The notes beneath the pieces are model-generated. The model saw only the letters and a list, made by a program, of their open reading frames with translations. It ran no database searches and was not told where the DNA came from. Both the position numbers and the translations under genes were made by a program. Of a stretch of DNA of 40,532 nt, positions 15,119 to 24,530 are shown piece after piece; position 1 is the stretch's first letter, and each line of letters starts with the position of its first letter. The DNA lies in NCBI GenBank assembly GCA_038199755.1, contig JBBPYR010000066.1, forward strand, positions 1 to 40,532. The letters run 5' to 3'. This stretch comes from JBBPYR01 sp038199755 (GTDB lineage Bacteria; Chloroflexota; Ktedonobacteria; Ktedonobacterales; Ktedonobacteraceae).

Positions 15119-16585
15119 ATGCCACACGCGCCAGATGCACATCGAGAGAAGACGCTTGCCGCATTATCGTCAGTCGGGGCAGCTATCGGTCTTACCAGCC
15201 TAAAAATCACTGTCGCCCTCCTCACAGGGAGCCTGGGTATTTTTGCCGAGGCCGCCCACTCTGGCCTCGACCTTGTGGCCGCCTTGTTGACCTTCTTTGC
15301 CGTGCGTGTCGCTGATCGCCCTGCCGATGCCACCCATAACTATGGGCATGGCAAAGTTGAAAACCTGTCGGCCTTAGCAGAGGCAGTACTTTTGCTGATC
15401 ACAGCAGTGTGGATTATTTACGAGGCGATCCTTCGTCTGTTACATCATGAGGGGTTGAGCGATGTGAACATTTGGGCCTTTGTGGTGATGAGCATCTCGA
15501 TTATCGTTGATTTCACACGCTCACGCGTCTTGCTGCGGGTGGCACGCAGGCTTGGCAGCCAAGCACTAGAGGCCGATGCCTTACATTTCAGTACGGACAT
15601 ATGGAGCTCTACAGTCGTTATCGCTGGCCTCATCGTGGTCAGCCTGACACAGCACTTCCATCTTCCCAGCTGGCTCGGCCAAGCCGATGCAGTCGCGGCC
15701 CTCGGTGTGTCGGGTATCGTCATCTGGGTTGGTCTCCAGTTGGCGAAGGAGACGATGGATGCGCTCTTAGATCGTGCACCAGGAGAACTAGCCAAACAGG
15801 TGCAAACCAATATCGACACTGTACCCGATGTCACCCAAGTACGGCGTATCCGTGTGCGACGCGCAGGCAACAAGCTATTCGCCGATGTCATTATCGCCGC
15901 ACCGCGCATTCTTACATTTGAACAAATTCACGATCTGACCGAACAGGTTGAGCGTGCCGCGATGGATGGTGTGCGCAGCATTGCGCCACAGGGTGAGGTC
16001 GATGTCGTTGTTCACGTTGAACCAACGGCGACCCCAACCGAAACCGTGACCGATCAAATTCATTACCTTGCTGAGCGCGTTGGTGTTCACGCGCACGATA
16101 TCCATGTGCGTGAGGTGAGCGGTAAGTTAGAGGCAGACTTTGATGTTGAGGTGCAGTCCGACATGGATTTACAGCAGGCACACGCGGTCGCAACACGCCT
16201 GGAACAGGCAGTCCTCAACACCAATCATCAGTTGCATCGCGTGACGACCCATATCGAGGCCCCAAATAACGATGTCGTGCCACGCCAAGAAGTCACTAAC
16301 CAGTACGCGGACATGGCCAGTGAGATTTGCCGTATTGCTGACACCATCGCCGGTTCCGGCAGTTCTCACGATGTTCACCTGTATCGCTCTGGCGCAGTTC
16401 CCTCTGGCCACAACGGGACACGCGATGCCAACCATGATAACCTGGACCTCGTGTTACACACCATTTTCGCGGCCCATGCACCACTCAGCCAAGTACACAT
16501 CTGGGCCGAGGAGATCAAGCGAGAACTACGCCACACCTATCCCAATCTTGACTCCGTCATCATCCATACCGAGCCACCAGAATAA
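15119..16585 (+). CDS. Cation diffusion facilitator with enlarged cytoplasmic tail
   Basis: 488 aa; typical family members are about 300. Proton/metal antiporter of the CDF family, inner membrane. Six helices lie within residues 12-205. The metal site is H47-x3-D51 (AAHSGLDL) and H156-x3-D160 (ALHFSTD), an HD-HD set usual for zinc-type CDFs. YGHGKVENL is the conserved cytoplasmic loop. The tail (about 220-488) seems to be three successive dimerisation-like units, each ending in a similar strand: VVVHVEP (297-302), TTHIEAP (376-382) and VIIHTEPPE (480-488). The ATG has GGAGG 15 bases upstream. Metal specificity is inferred from family only. Confidence 0.93.
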   Translation: MPHAPDAHREKTLAALSSVGAAIGLTSLKITVALLTGSLGIFAEAAHSGLDLVAALLTFFAVRVADRPADATHNYGHGKVENLSALAEAVLLLITAVWIIYEAILRLLHHEGLSDVNIWAFVVMSISIIVDFTRSRVLLRVARRLGSQALEADALHFSTDIWSSTVVIAGLIVVSLTQHFHLPSWLGQADAVAALGVSGIVIWVGLQLAKETMDALLDRAPGELAKQVQTNIDTVPDVTQVRRIRVRRAGNKLFADVIIAAPRILTFEQIHDLTEQVERAAMDGVRSIAPQGEVDVVVHVEPTATPTETVTDQIHYLAERVGVHAHDIHVREVSGKLEADFDVEVQSDMDLQQAHAVATRLEQAVLNTNHQLHRVTTHIEAPNNDVVPRQEVTNQYADMASEICRIADTIAGSGSSHDVHLYRSGAVPSGHNGTRDANHDNLDLVLHTIFAAHAPLSQVHIWAEEIKRELRHTYPNLDSVIIHTEPPE

Positions 16586-16596
16586 CGCCAACCACT

Positions 16597-16639
16597 GTAG
16601 GGACCAGCTTGAGCGCGTCCACAGCTCAATTCATTGAGC
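16597..16639. repeat. Half-copy of dispersed gene-end repeat plus small hairpin
   Basis: GTAGGGACCAGCTTGAGCGC and its next four bases (16597-16620) match, with one change, both arms of the large palindrome at 25745-25827 over 21 bases. A separate hairpin GCTCAA-TTCA-TTGAGC follows at 16624-16639. The element begins 11 bases after the CDF transporter stop. Confidence 0.75.
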
Positions 16640-16804
16640 GAAATCAGGCAGCAGGTGGCCCAAAAATGTGTTCCGTGACATATAGAAAGCTCTGTACGTC
16701 ATATACAATGATATACTTTGATATATTCCCAATTTTTCCCAGCAAAGCGTCTTATCTTTTATGACACAACTTTCACCATAAAATACATGTATTAGAGGCA
16801 AATA

Positions 16805-18739
16805 ATGGCAAGTAATCTCAGTAATCTTACAGGAAAAACAGTAGGTAGTTGTATACTTGAACGCCTGGTTGGGCAAGGCGGCATGGGTGCGGTCTATCTG
16901 GCACGGCAGACGCGCCCTTCGCGCAATGTCGCGGTCAAAATCCTTGCTCCGAGTGGGGTCAATAGTGAAGAGCTTTATGAAGAATTTCTTACACGCTTTC
17001 GCCGTGAGGCTGATGTCATCGCCCGGCTAGAGCACGTCAATATCATGCCTGTTTACGAATACGGTGAACAAGACGGACTGGCATATCTCGTCATGCCCTA
17101 TCTCACAGGTGGCAGCTTGCGTGACGTTCTCAAGCAACGGGGTAGGCTTACTCTGAACGAAGCCGCCACCTATATCGACCAGGCAACGGCAGCTCTGGAC
17201 TACGCCCATAGTCAGGGTGTGATACACCGTGATCTGAAGCCTGCCAACTTCCTGCTGCATGCCGATGGGCGCCTTGTGCTAGCCGACTTTGGGATCGCAC
17301 GCATTATGGAAGATTCCAATAACGCAGGCAATACCCTCACAGGCATTGGCACCATTCTGGGTACACCAGAATATATGGCACCAGAGATGGGCACCGGCTC
17401 GCCCGTGGACTACCGCGCCGACATTTACGAGTTAGGCGTTGTGCTCTACCAGATGCTTAGTGGGAGTGTGCCATTCACGGGTACAACGCCCTACGCAGTT
17501 GTCATTAAGCAGATACAAGAGCCATTACCGAGTTTACATCAATTTGATCCAAGCATTCCTGTGAGTGTAGATGCGGTGATACAAAGAGCGACCGCAAAAC
17601 GCCGTGAGGACCGCTACCAAACGGCAAGAGCGATGGCTCAGGCTCTGCGTGATGCCTTATCGCCATCAATTATCAGAAACGATCAGTATAATGCCCCCAC
17701 AGTTGTCAAGCCGCCCGCTCCGGTAGTGCTGCCAGGGACAGTTCCCTATCCCTATGCACCCGCTGGATCACCTATACAGCAGAGGGATTATCCGAACACA
17801 TATCCACAAATGGTTGGCGGACAATACGCGCCGCCACCAGGAGGTAACTACACGCAGCCGGTCACGCCTTACAACACACTCAATACCAACCCGCCACCAA
17901 GGAGAACGAATCCTTTGCTCATCGTCCTTGGCGTGCTGGTAGCACTCGTGCTGATAGTGGGTGGTGCGATAGTCGGCATCCAATTAAACAAAGGGAATAC
18001 CGCCACCAACCCTGGTACCGCAACCACGACCGCCAGCACACCTGCCACCACACCAACAGTGGGCACGACAGCCACAGCGGGAATCACGCCAACCGCGGCA
18101 GCAACACATCAGCCAACGCCGACCACCGTACCTTCGCCAACCGCGACCACCGCAACCGGGTTACAGCTTGGCACACCTCTTTACACGACGACGACCCCGG
18201 GGCAAAAGTGCGACACCAACGGAGGGCAATGGAACGATTATAACGGCATTAATGTTACCTGCCAGGGAACACGCACAAAACTGACGAATACCGCGCAAAC
18301 AGCCACTTTGCAAGGGACGTTCTTAACTACTATCCCCGGTCAAACGTACCCTTCCAACTATATCGTGCGAGCACAACTGCGTCAGGACGCCAACTCTTCG
18401 GCAGATTTCGGTCTCTACTTCCGCAATCAGCCTGGAAGCAACCAACAAGGCACCTACACGTTCCTCATTCATCCCAATGGCAAGTGGAGCGTGTACGTCT
18501 ATGACAACAATACTGGTAACGCAACCGAGCTTGCACACGGCAATCTAGGTAATCCACATACTATACTTGTGCTTGATATCGCTGTCACTGGCCAACAATT
18601 CACCTTCTATGCAGATGGCCATAAGTTGGGTACGGTCACTGATAGCACCTATGGGTCAGGTAGCGCGGGTGTCGCGGTAGATCAGGGTGGCACGGTGTTC
18701 GTGAGCAATTTCTCTCTTTATACACCATCTGGCCAATAA
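16805..18739 (+). CDS. Membrane Ser/Thr protein kinase with extracellular sensor domain
   Basis: 644 aa. PknB-like kinase domain (about 15-290): glycine loop GQGGMG (23-28), Lys K45, HRDLKPAN (141-148), DFG (161-163), GTPEYMAPE, DIYELGVVLYQMLSG; all catalytic residues are present. A Pro/Tyr-rich juxtamembrane stretch (about 295-365) leads to one membrane helix (369-394), a Thr/Pro-rich stalk (398-450) and a beta-rich ectodomain (about 455-644). The ectodomain resembles that of the next gene and the C-terminus of the protein at 143-1483. It contains Cys pairs near its start (KCDTNG, VTCQG). ATG with AGAGG upstream. It presumably senses an external ligand or cell-wall fragment; the ligand is unknown. 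Confidence 0.93.
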   Translation: MASNLSNLTGKTVGSCILERLVGQGGMGAVYLARQTRPSRNVAVKILAPSGVNSEELYEEFLTRFRREADVIARLEHVNIMPVYEYGEQDGLAYLVMPYLTGGSLRDVLKQRGRLTLNEAATYIDQATAALDYAHSQGVIHRDLKPANFLLHADGRLVLADFGIARIMEDSNNAGNTLTGIGTILGTPEYMAPEMGTGSPVDYRADIYELGVVLYQMLSGSVPFTGTTPYAVVIKQIQEPLPSLHQFDPSIPVSVDAVIQRATAKRREDRYQTARAMAQALRDALSPSIIRNDQYNAPTVVKPPAPVVLPGTVPYPYAPAGSPIQQRDYPNTYPQMVGGQYAPPPGGNYTQPVTPYNTLNTNPPPRRTNPLLIVLGVLVALVLIVGGAIVGIQLNKGNTATNPGTATTTASTPATTPTVGTTATAGITPTAAATHQPTPTTVPSPTATTATGLQLGTPLYTTTTPGQKCDTNGGQWNDYNGINVTCQGTRTKLTNTAQTATLQGTFLTTIPGQTYPSNYIVRAQLRQDANSSADFGLYFRNQPGSNQQGTYTFLIHPNGKWSVYVYDNNTGNATELAHGNLGNPHTILVLDIAVTGQQFTFYADGHKLGTVTDSTYGSGSAGVAVDQGGTVFVSNFSLYTPSGQ

Positions 18740-18867
18740 ATGCTTCCATCCTCACGAAACAAACAAAAGGCCCATTTGGACCATTATCGTACCATTTGGG
18801 CATATTCATACGTTTATGGTTAAAGGGCAAGTAGCAATGCTTACTTGTCTTTTAGCTTGATACCTTC

Positions 18868-18885
18868 CTATTCGCATGCGAATAG
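18868..18885. promoter_or_regulatory. 18-base perfect palindrome before the second kinase
   Basis: CTATTCGCATGCGAATAG reads the same on both strands, 35 bases before the GTG start of the downstream kinase. It is a plausible dimeric regulator site, or a hairpin in the leader. The regulator is unknown. Confidence 0.45.
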
Positions 18886-18919
18886 CTAGCATAGATATTT
18901 CTTTGAGAGGATTACGAGC

Positions 18920-20881
18920 GTGATAATTGACAGCAAAGAGCTTCTTGGTCAAACGCTCGGAACATGTACGCTTCAACGTCTCGTCGGGCGCGGTGGTATG
19001 GGTGCGGTCTATCTCGCGCACCAAACACGCCCACATCGCACAGTAGCGGTAAAAGTGCTCATGCCGGGTGTTCTCCTGGAATCAAAGACGAATACAGAAT
19101 TTTTAGCACGCTTTCGGCGCGAAGCTGACGCGGTAGCTGCCCTCGATCACATCAATATACTTCCCATTTACGAATACGGAGAACAAGGCGAAATCGCCTA
19201 TCTGGTCATGCCATACGTTACTGGCGGCACGCTACGTGAGCGTTTAGAGAAGCGTGGCCCGCTCCCACTCGCCGAGATTGTGCCTATTGTGGAGCAGGCC
19301 GCGGCAGCACTTGATTGCGCGCATGCCAAAGGTATTGTGCATCGCGACCTCAAACCCGGCAATATTCTCTTTCATGCGGACGAACGTGTCCTGCTGGCCG
19401 ACTTTGGCCTCGCAAAAGTCCTCAAAGATGTCACAGACGAAGAGCGCACAAGTGGTTCAGGTGGCGCGTTAACCAGTGCAGGTATGATCATTGGCACGCC
19501 AGAATATCTTTCTCCCGAACAAGGAACAGGTCACCCCATTGATTACCGGAGTGACATCTACTCGCTCGGTGTTATGCTTTATCAGATGATTATTGGCAGA
19601 GTTCCTTTTTCCGGTATATCACCCGTTGCAGTCGCCATTAAACATGCCATGGAAGAACCTACCCCCATCACACTGCTGAATCCAAATATTCCCCAGAGTG
19701 TTGAGACGGTGGTCAAAGTCGCCATGGCAAAACAACCGCAGCACCGTTTCACAAGCGCAGGCCAGTTAGCGCAGGCATTGAAGGACGCGGTCATTGGTAC
19801 GGGGACGATGCCTTCCGTCTATTCTTTCCGTCTGTCAGTTCAAGATGCCCCCCTGCAAAAGCAGTCAGAAGCAGACAAGACAATTACTGAAAGAGCTGAT
19901 GACCCACTCCACGAGTCGCCAACCGAAGAGAATCCACGCCTAAACGCGAAGCACACGGCGGAGTCGCCCTTAAAGACTGCAATTGAAAGCACATCGACCG
20001 TCATAGAAATGCCCAATGTACACAAACCAGCACTCGTGGCAACACAGGAGCCGCAGCTTCAGGTAAAGACATTCTCACAGACGGCGAGCCATCCGCTAGC
20101 GCAACGGCGGCATCCGGCCCGTGTATTTCTGCTCACCAGTATGCTGGCCATCGCGCTCCTCACTGCTGGCTTCTTCACCTACATGAGCATCTCACAAAAC
20201 AAAGTAAGACCCTTGCATAACGCATCACAGGAGACACCACAGGGCGATCAAACCCATACGACGACAAAGGTAACCGCCTTCACGCCATTTCCCTATGCAC
20301 TCACACCAGCGATGCAACCCGCGGGGAAGCTCTTATATGCGACAAATTCCCCCGGTTCCTGCGATGGTAGGGGTGGAACTTGGCAGGTACAGGACAATGC
20401 AGATGTCACCTGCAACACGCTTGGTCTGGAACTGGCCAATCACGGCCCGAAGCATCTTGCAGGAGTCTTCCTCAATATGCTACCCACAAAACAAGCCATT
20501 CCTGACAACTATATTCTCCAGGTTACTGTTACCCCTAACGCCAACTCGCGTGGCAATTTCGGCATCTTTTTCCGCAACCAGACGAGTAGTCAGGGAGCAT
20601 ATTCCTTTATGCTGACGCCAGCAGGTCTTGCCATAGCCTATGTCTATACGACAGATGGGCAAGAAAGTACCCTCTGGCAACGACCAATTACCGATGTGCC
20701 ATTGAATGAGCCGATTGTGGTAGATGTCGTCGTGAGTGGAAACCAATTTCACCTTTATCTCAATGGCAAGGCAGAATTGAATGCACAGACTAACACGTAT
20801 GCAACGGGCACGGTTGGCTTTGCAGTCAATGCCTATGCAGATGTCGCATACAAAGATTTTGCACTCTACGCCATGCCTTAA
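18920..20881 (+). CDS. Membrane Ser/Thr protein kinase, tandem paralogue
   Basis: 653 aa with a GTG start and GAGAGG nine bases upstream. Same order of parts as the preceding kinase: kinase domain (about 15-295) with GRGGMG (23-28), K45, HRDLKPGN (141-148), DFG (161-163) and GTPEYLSPEQ; a polar, Glu/Thr-rich juxtamembrane stretch (about 300-398); one helix (401-424); ectodomain (about 465-653). The kinase and sensor halves align well with the neighbour, including CDGRGGTW near the ectodomain start and a closing YKDFALY. The juxtamembrane segments differ completely, so the pair is a duplication with fast linker change. The two genes are 180 bases apart and may be transcribed separately. Confidence 0.93.
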   Translation: MIIDSKELLGQTLGTCTLQRLVGRGGMGAVYLAHQTRPHRTVAVKVLMPGVLLESKTNTEFLARFRREADAVAALDHINILPIYEYGEQGEIAYLVMPYVTGGTLRERLEKRGPLPLAEIVPIVEQAAAALDCAHAKGIVHRDLKPGNILFHADERVLLADFGLAKVLKDVTDEERTSGSGGALTSAGMIIGTPEYLSPEQGTGHPIDYRSDIYSLGVMLYQMIIGRVPFSGISPVAVAIKHAMEEPTPITLLNPNIPQSVETVVKVAMAKQPQHRFTSAGQLAQALKDAVIGTGTMPSVYSFRLSVQDAPLQKQSEADKTITERADDPLHESPTEENPRLNAKHTAESPLKTAIESTSTVIEMPNVHKPALVATQEPQLQVKTFSQTASHPLAQRRHPARVFLLTSMLAIALLTAGFFTYMSISQNKVRPLHNASQETPQGDQTHTTTKVTAFTPFPYALTPAMQPAGKLLYATNSPGSCDGRGGTWQVQDNADVTCNTLGLELANHGPKHLAGVFLNMLPTKQAIPDNYILQVTVTPNANSRGNFGIFFRNQTSSQGAYSFMLTPAGLAIAYVYTTDGQESTLWQRPITDVPLNEPIVVDVVVSGNQFHLYLNGKAELNAQTNTYATGTVGFAVNAYADVAYKDFALYAMP

Positions 20882-20912
20882 CGCAGCACCAAGCAGCGGG
20901 ACGTAGCTACGC

Positions 20913-21980
20913 TCAACCCGAGTTGCGTCTTTGTCTCACCACGGTAATTACATCGCTCAAGACGCCATACGCCGTTTGTGTGACGACCGGCTCATGCTCT
21001 ACCAGCGTCATCGTTCCCATTGCCTCGGTATGCAGGGAAATGACGCTGGTCGTGCCTTTGCCAACACGCAGGATATCTTCCGGCAAAATACGCTGTGGCA
21101 CAACTTCCGCGAGCACCTGTTCACCAATCCGCTCTGCTTGACTCACAAGACGAATGGGAACACCAGCAGAGGCGGCTTCCCGTATAGAGGCTACAGAAAG
21201 ATTGCGTATCCCTTCCCGTTTCACCTGTAATGGCATGATCTGAGCAGCAAGCAAATTGTTGGCCAGAATGGTCGTTTTCATAGCCGCGTCCCAGCCGTCA
21301 AGATCGTACCACGGGTCGGCTTCCGCGATCCCTAACGCCTGTGCCTGCTGAATGGCATCATCCACGGTGGCTCCTTGCTCGATCATACTCAACACCAAGC
21401 TGCTCGTCGTGTTTAGTAAGGCGCGAAAGGCAGTGATGCCCACAGCTTGTAGCGTAAACTGAGCAAGATTTATGAGCGGCAAGCCATCCATGACGGTTGC
21501 TTCAAAACGGAGTTGGACATGATGATGGCGCGCAAGCTGCTGTAGCTCTGTTTGTGCATATGCGATTGGCCCTTTATTCGCCGTGACAACGTCCATACCA
21601 GCCACTAATGCCTGACGAATATGGGAGAGCGCGGGTTGACCATCTTGCGGTTGCAGGGCCGTCAATTCTATCAACAGAGAGGCACCCGCGTCTCTACCCG
21701 CCTGGATAAAGGTAGCCGCATCAGTTACTCTACTACTACCCCGTTGTTGGCAAAACGCAGGTAGGGGCTGTTCTTCCTGAGCAAGCGATACTGCCTCGAT
21801 GCCCAGTGAATGCACAAAAAAGCCCTGCCGACGGGTCCCGATCCCACTAATGAGGAGTTGTATGCCGAGTTCACGTGCCAGCCACTCGCTACGATTGGCG
21901 ACTAAAGGCAAGAAAGCTTTGGCAACATTGCCAAAGCCCAACAGCAAAACACGCAATGGCGGCACTTCTTGCTTAGGCAT
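20913..21980 (-). CDS. Homoserine dehydrogenase
   Basis: 355 aa, short form without the C-terminal ACT domain. It reduces aspartate semialdehyde to homoserine for threonine and methionine. Seen: NAD(P)-binding VLLLGFGNVAKAFLPL, MDVVTANKGPIA, FEATVMDGLPLI, the substrate region GIAEADPWYDLDGWDAAMKTTILAN with the conserved acidic residues and Lys. The ATG overlaps the last eight bases of the upstream kinase gene, so translation is probably coupled. It converges on the second kinase, 31 bases away. Lack of the ACT domain suggests no direct threonine inhibition through that module. Confidence 0.95.
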   Translation of the reverse strand: MPKQEVPPLRVLLLGFGNVAKAFLPLVANRSEWLARELGIQLLISGIGTRRQGFFVHSLGIEAVSLAQEEQPLPAFCQQRGSSRVTDAATFIQAGRDAGASLLIELTALQPQDGQPALSHIRQALVAGMDVVTANKGPIAYAQTELQQLARHHHVQLRFEATVMDGLPLINLAQFTLQAVGITAFRALLNTTSSLVLSMIEQGATVDDAIQQAQALGIAEADPWYDLDGWDAAMKTTILANNLLAAQIMPLQVKREGIRNLSVASIREAASAGVPIRLVSQAERIGEQVLAEVVPQRILPEDILRVGKGTTSVISLHTEAMGTMTLVEHEPVVTQTAYGVLSDVITVVRQRRNSG

Positions 21981-23760
21981 AACGCATTATTTCGTGAGCC
22001 GAAAGACGATGCATCACTTGCGCCGTGATCTGGATACCCGCATGTGCATGATGGGCTTGATTGACGAGCAGCACAATCATCAGAACGAGCAGGATAATCA
22101 GCACCAATGCCACCACAAAGATCATACGTGGTCCAACTTGGAATTCCTTGGTGGCATGCTTATTTCCCTTTGCCCGTGTTACCATGGGGGCGATATTGCC
22201 ACTACCAACGGATTGTTGCTCCGCCTTTGAAAAGGCAGGACGAGTCTGCATAGCCACGGGCACCACCTGATGTGGGACATTACTATTTTGCGCTCCGACT
22301 CCCTTGGCTCTGGCAATCTGTGGCGCAGCGAGTGACGGCTGCGATCCAGAAAATGCTGAGGCCGCCAAGTTTGTAACTGGTTTTGGCTGTACACCCGGCA
22401 TACCAGGCACGCCTCCGCTTGCCTGATCCATGCCTTGAGCAGACATCATTGCCGATGAAGATGGCATTTTCGCACTGGAAGAACGTATGGGCGATTCTGT
22501 TCCACTTGCGCGTGCAGAGTTCACTAAGGATGTGCCGCAATGGGGGCAAAAAGCTGATTTCGGCATGAGAGATGCACCACAACGCGGACACGTAATATGA
22601 CCTTGCGATGTTGGTTGCGAAACTACAGGTCCCGGTATATCAGGTGAGGTTTGATACGGATTATCTTGCGGAACCTGCCCCTGTTGCCCTTGCTGCGCTT
22701 TTTGTGCTTGCACCGCCTCGAACACCATGTCTAGATCAGGCTGTGTACTATGTGGATCAACCTTACGGGCAGGAGCCGCTTGCATAGATGCGGCATCGGC
22801 CACCATTTTCAAATCGTTGGCAAATTCTGCCACAGACTGATAACGGTCCTTTTGTTTCATCGCCATTGCCCGCTGAATGATAAGATTGAGGCGTGCAAGC
22901 AGTTCTGGTGGCATCGCCCCTAGCTGGGCCACATGACGTAAATGGCGCGGCAAAGGTTTCCCAGGTTTGGAGACACCGAGCCTGAACTGGCGTGCTGCAT
23001 TCACCTCCGGACTATCCTCTGGCGGGTTCTTCGTTAGTTGTTCCTGTAATGAAGGAAGATCTACCTGTCCCTGCTGAATAGACTGATTGCGGCTAGATAC
23101 ACTCGGCGGCTCTTGGGTGGTGAGCGCGAAATACAATGTGGCACCCAAGGCATAAACATCAGAACGGATATCGGTGCCGCTCCCACCTGGATATTGTTCC
23201 TGTGGTGCATAACCCGGTGTTCCCTGGTGCCTAATGAAGAAGAGTGTACGCGCTCCATCTGCGGCTGCCTTTGCATTGCCCAAGTCTACCAGAATTGCAG
23301 TCCCATCGGGCATAATCCGAATATTATCAGGCTTGATGTCACGATGAATAACCGGTGGATGTTGATTGTGTAAAAAGAGTACCGCATCACAAACGGCCAG
23401 GGTCCAGCCCATGATGCGTGCAACTGGCACCACATCATTGCGCTGTCGTGCGTGACGAATCAAATCCGTCAGATCATTACCTTCGATATAGTTGAGTACA
23501 ATGTAATACCGTCCACGTTCGTGAAAGGCATCATGGAAGGCGGGAAGATTGGGATGATGCAGTTGACTTAGCACATTCGCTTCGTGCTGTAATTGTTCTT
23601 GTCCAGTTGTGCCAGTTACCAAATACTCTTTTACTGCATATTGCTGGCTGGTCACCATATCAATTGCCAGGTAGACATGTCCAAAACCACCGCTTCCAAG
23701 CACGCGCTCAATACGATAGCGTCCTTGTAATATCGTACCCGGTGGGACTGTTTCTATCAT
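21973..23760 (-). CDS. Ser/Thr protein kinase with zinc ribbon and C-terminal TM
   Basis: 595 aa. Kinase domain (about 14-320): GSGGFG (22-27), K44, HRDIKPDN (139-146), then DLG (159-161) in place of DFG, GTPGYAPQEQY and DVYALGATLYFAL. The DLG and PQEQY forms mark a separate subfamily from the other two kinases. Then a Gln-rich stretch, a zinc ribbon (C391, C394, C405, C408), a Ser/Met/Gln-rich linker and one membrane helix (546-567) with a short outer tail containing His. There is no sensor ectodomain. The start has AAAGGAG. It is divergent from nothing close and lies directly upstream of homoserine dehydrogenase with an 8-base overlap. Confidence 0.93.
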   Translation of the reverse strand: MIETVPPGTILQGRYRIERVLGSGGFGHVYLAIDMVTSQQYAVKEYLVTGTTGQEQLQHEANVLSQLHHPNLPAFHDAFHERGRYYIVLNYIEGNDLTDLIRHARQRNDVVPVARIMGWTLAVCDAVLFLHNQHPPVIHRDIKPDNIRIMPDGTAILVDLGNAKAAADGARTLFFIRHQGTPGYAPQEQYPGGSGTDIRSDVYALGATLYFALTTQEPPSVSSRNQSIQQGQVDLPSLQEQLTKNPPEDSPEVNAARQFRLGVSKPGKPLPRHLRHVAQLGAMPPELLARLNLIIQRAMAMKQKDRYQSVAEFANDLKMVADAASMQAAPARKVDPHSTQPDLDMVFEAVQAQKAQQGQQGQVPQDNPYQTSPDIPGPVVSQPTSQGHITCPRCGASLMPKSAFCPHCGTSLVNSARASGTESPIRSSSAKMPSSSAMMSAQGMDQASGGVPGMPGVQPKPVTNLAASAFSGSQPSLAAPQIARAKGVGAQNSNVPHQVVPVAMQTRPAFSKAEQQSVGSGNIAPMVTRAKGNKHATKEFQVGPRMIFVVALVLIILLVLMIVLLVNQAHHAHAGIQITAQVMHRLSAHEIMRYA

Positions 23761-23901
23761 CAGGCTATCTCCTTTTGTGTGAGGCCGAACAGGACAGATG
23801 CTAGGAAGCTACGTATTATAATTATAGCCATATCCCCATATCCCAGACTACCTGGCAAGCCTGCACTCGCATTATACTATAGTCACGGATATCTGTACAT
23901 C

Positions 23902-24447
23902 TTATTCCTCTCCTCTACTAGTAGGACGAATAGGAGAGGGAGTAGGTGACAGGCGAGCCTGTGAAAGAAAAGCCCAGTCGTTTTGTTTACACACCCTGAG
24001 ATACATGTGCGTCTCTGCCAACTGCACCCCCGGCACTTTGTACAGCTTTTCTGTCAAGAAGTTCAACAGGTGATCATTATCGCGACACACCACCTCGGCC
24101 AGCATGTCAAAACGCCCCGTGCAAAGAATCAGATAGATGACCTCATCAAATGTCGAGATTTCTTCTGCAGCCTCCAGCAGACGATCACCAGAGACGCGAA
24201 TGCCAATCATGCTGGCAAGAGAGAAACCAAGTTTGACAGGGTTTGTCACCGCGACAATTTGCATGACATGCGTATTAATCAGATTCGCTGCCCGTTGACG
24301 CACGCTCGCCTCAGAAATGCCGAGATCAGCAGCAATCTTGGTAAAGGGGCGCCGTCCGTCTTGTTGCAATGCTTCAATGATGCGCTGGTCTATTTCGTCT
24401 ATAGGTGTTTTACTGTTTTGTTGGTCCATAAATCTTTGTTCCATCAC
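23902..24447 (-). CDS. Lrp/AsnC-family transcriptional regulator
   Basis: Up to 181 aa. N-terminal AsnC-type HTH: IDEIDQRIIEALQQDGRRPFTKIAADLGISEASVRQRAANLI, followed by the RAM/ActD effector-binding domain (VGFSL-like LGFSLASMIGIRV, then FDEVIYLILCTGRFDMLAEVVCRDNDHLLNFLTEKLYKVPGV and ETHMYLRVCK). Start uncertain: GTG at 24447, ATG at 24444, or ATG at 24429 preceded by GGAACAAAG. The tail after the RAM domain (Ser/Pro/Arg-rich) is unusual and its DNA is an imperfect inverted repeat. The gene is divergent from the HDAC-like enzyme, which it may control; autoregulation is common in the family. Confidence 0.92.
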   Translation of the reverse strand: MMEQRFMDQQNSKTPIDEIDQRIIEALQQDGRRPFTKIAADLGISEASVRQRAANLINTHVMQIVAVTNPVKLGFSLASMIGIRVSGDRLLEAAEEISTFDEVIYLILCTGRFDMLAEVVCRDNDHLLNFLTEKLYKVPGVQLAETHMYLRVCKQNDWAFLSQARLSPTPSPIRPTSRGEE

Positions 24448-24514
24448 AATTCACTTTATTCTTCCAAATAACAAGTATTGTCGCATCTATTGTATGATAT
24501 AGAAACATATTTTT

Positions 24515-24525
24515 GGAAAGGAAAG
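24515..24525 (+). promoter_or_regulatory. Ribosome binding site that fixes the HDAC-like start
   Basis: GGAAAGGAAAG ends five bases before the ATG at 24531. It overlaps a possible TTG start at 24513, which would place the start codon inside its own ribosome binding site, so the ATG is chosen. Confidence 0.7.
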
Positions 24526-24530
24526 AACAC

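Noticed and set aside
16640..16804. Promoter for the first tandem kinase
   Set aside because: Several AT-rich -10-like boxes exist but none has an acceptable -35 box at 16-18 bases.
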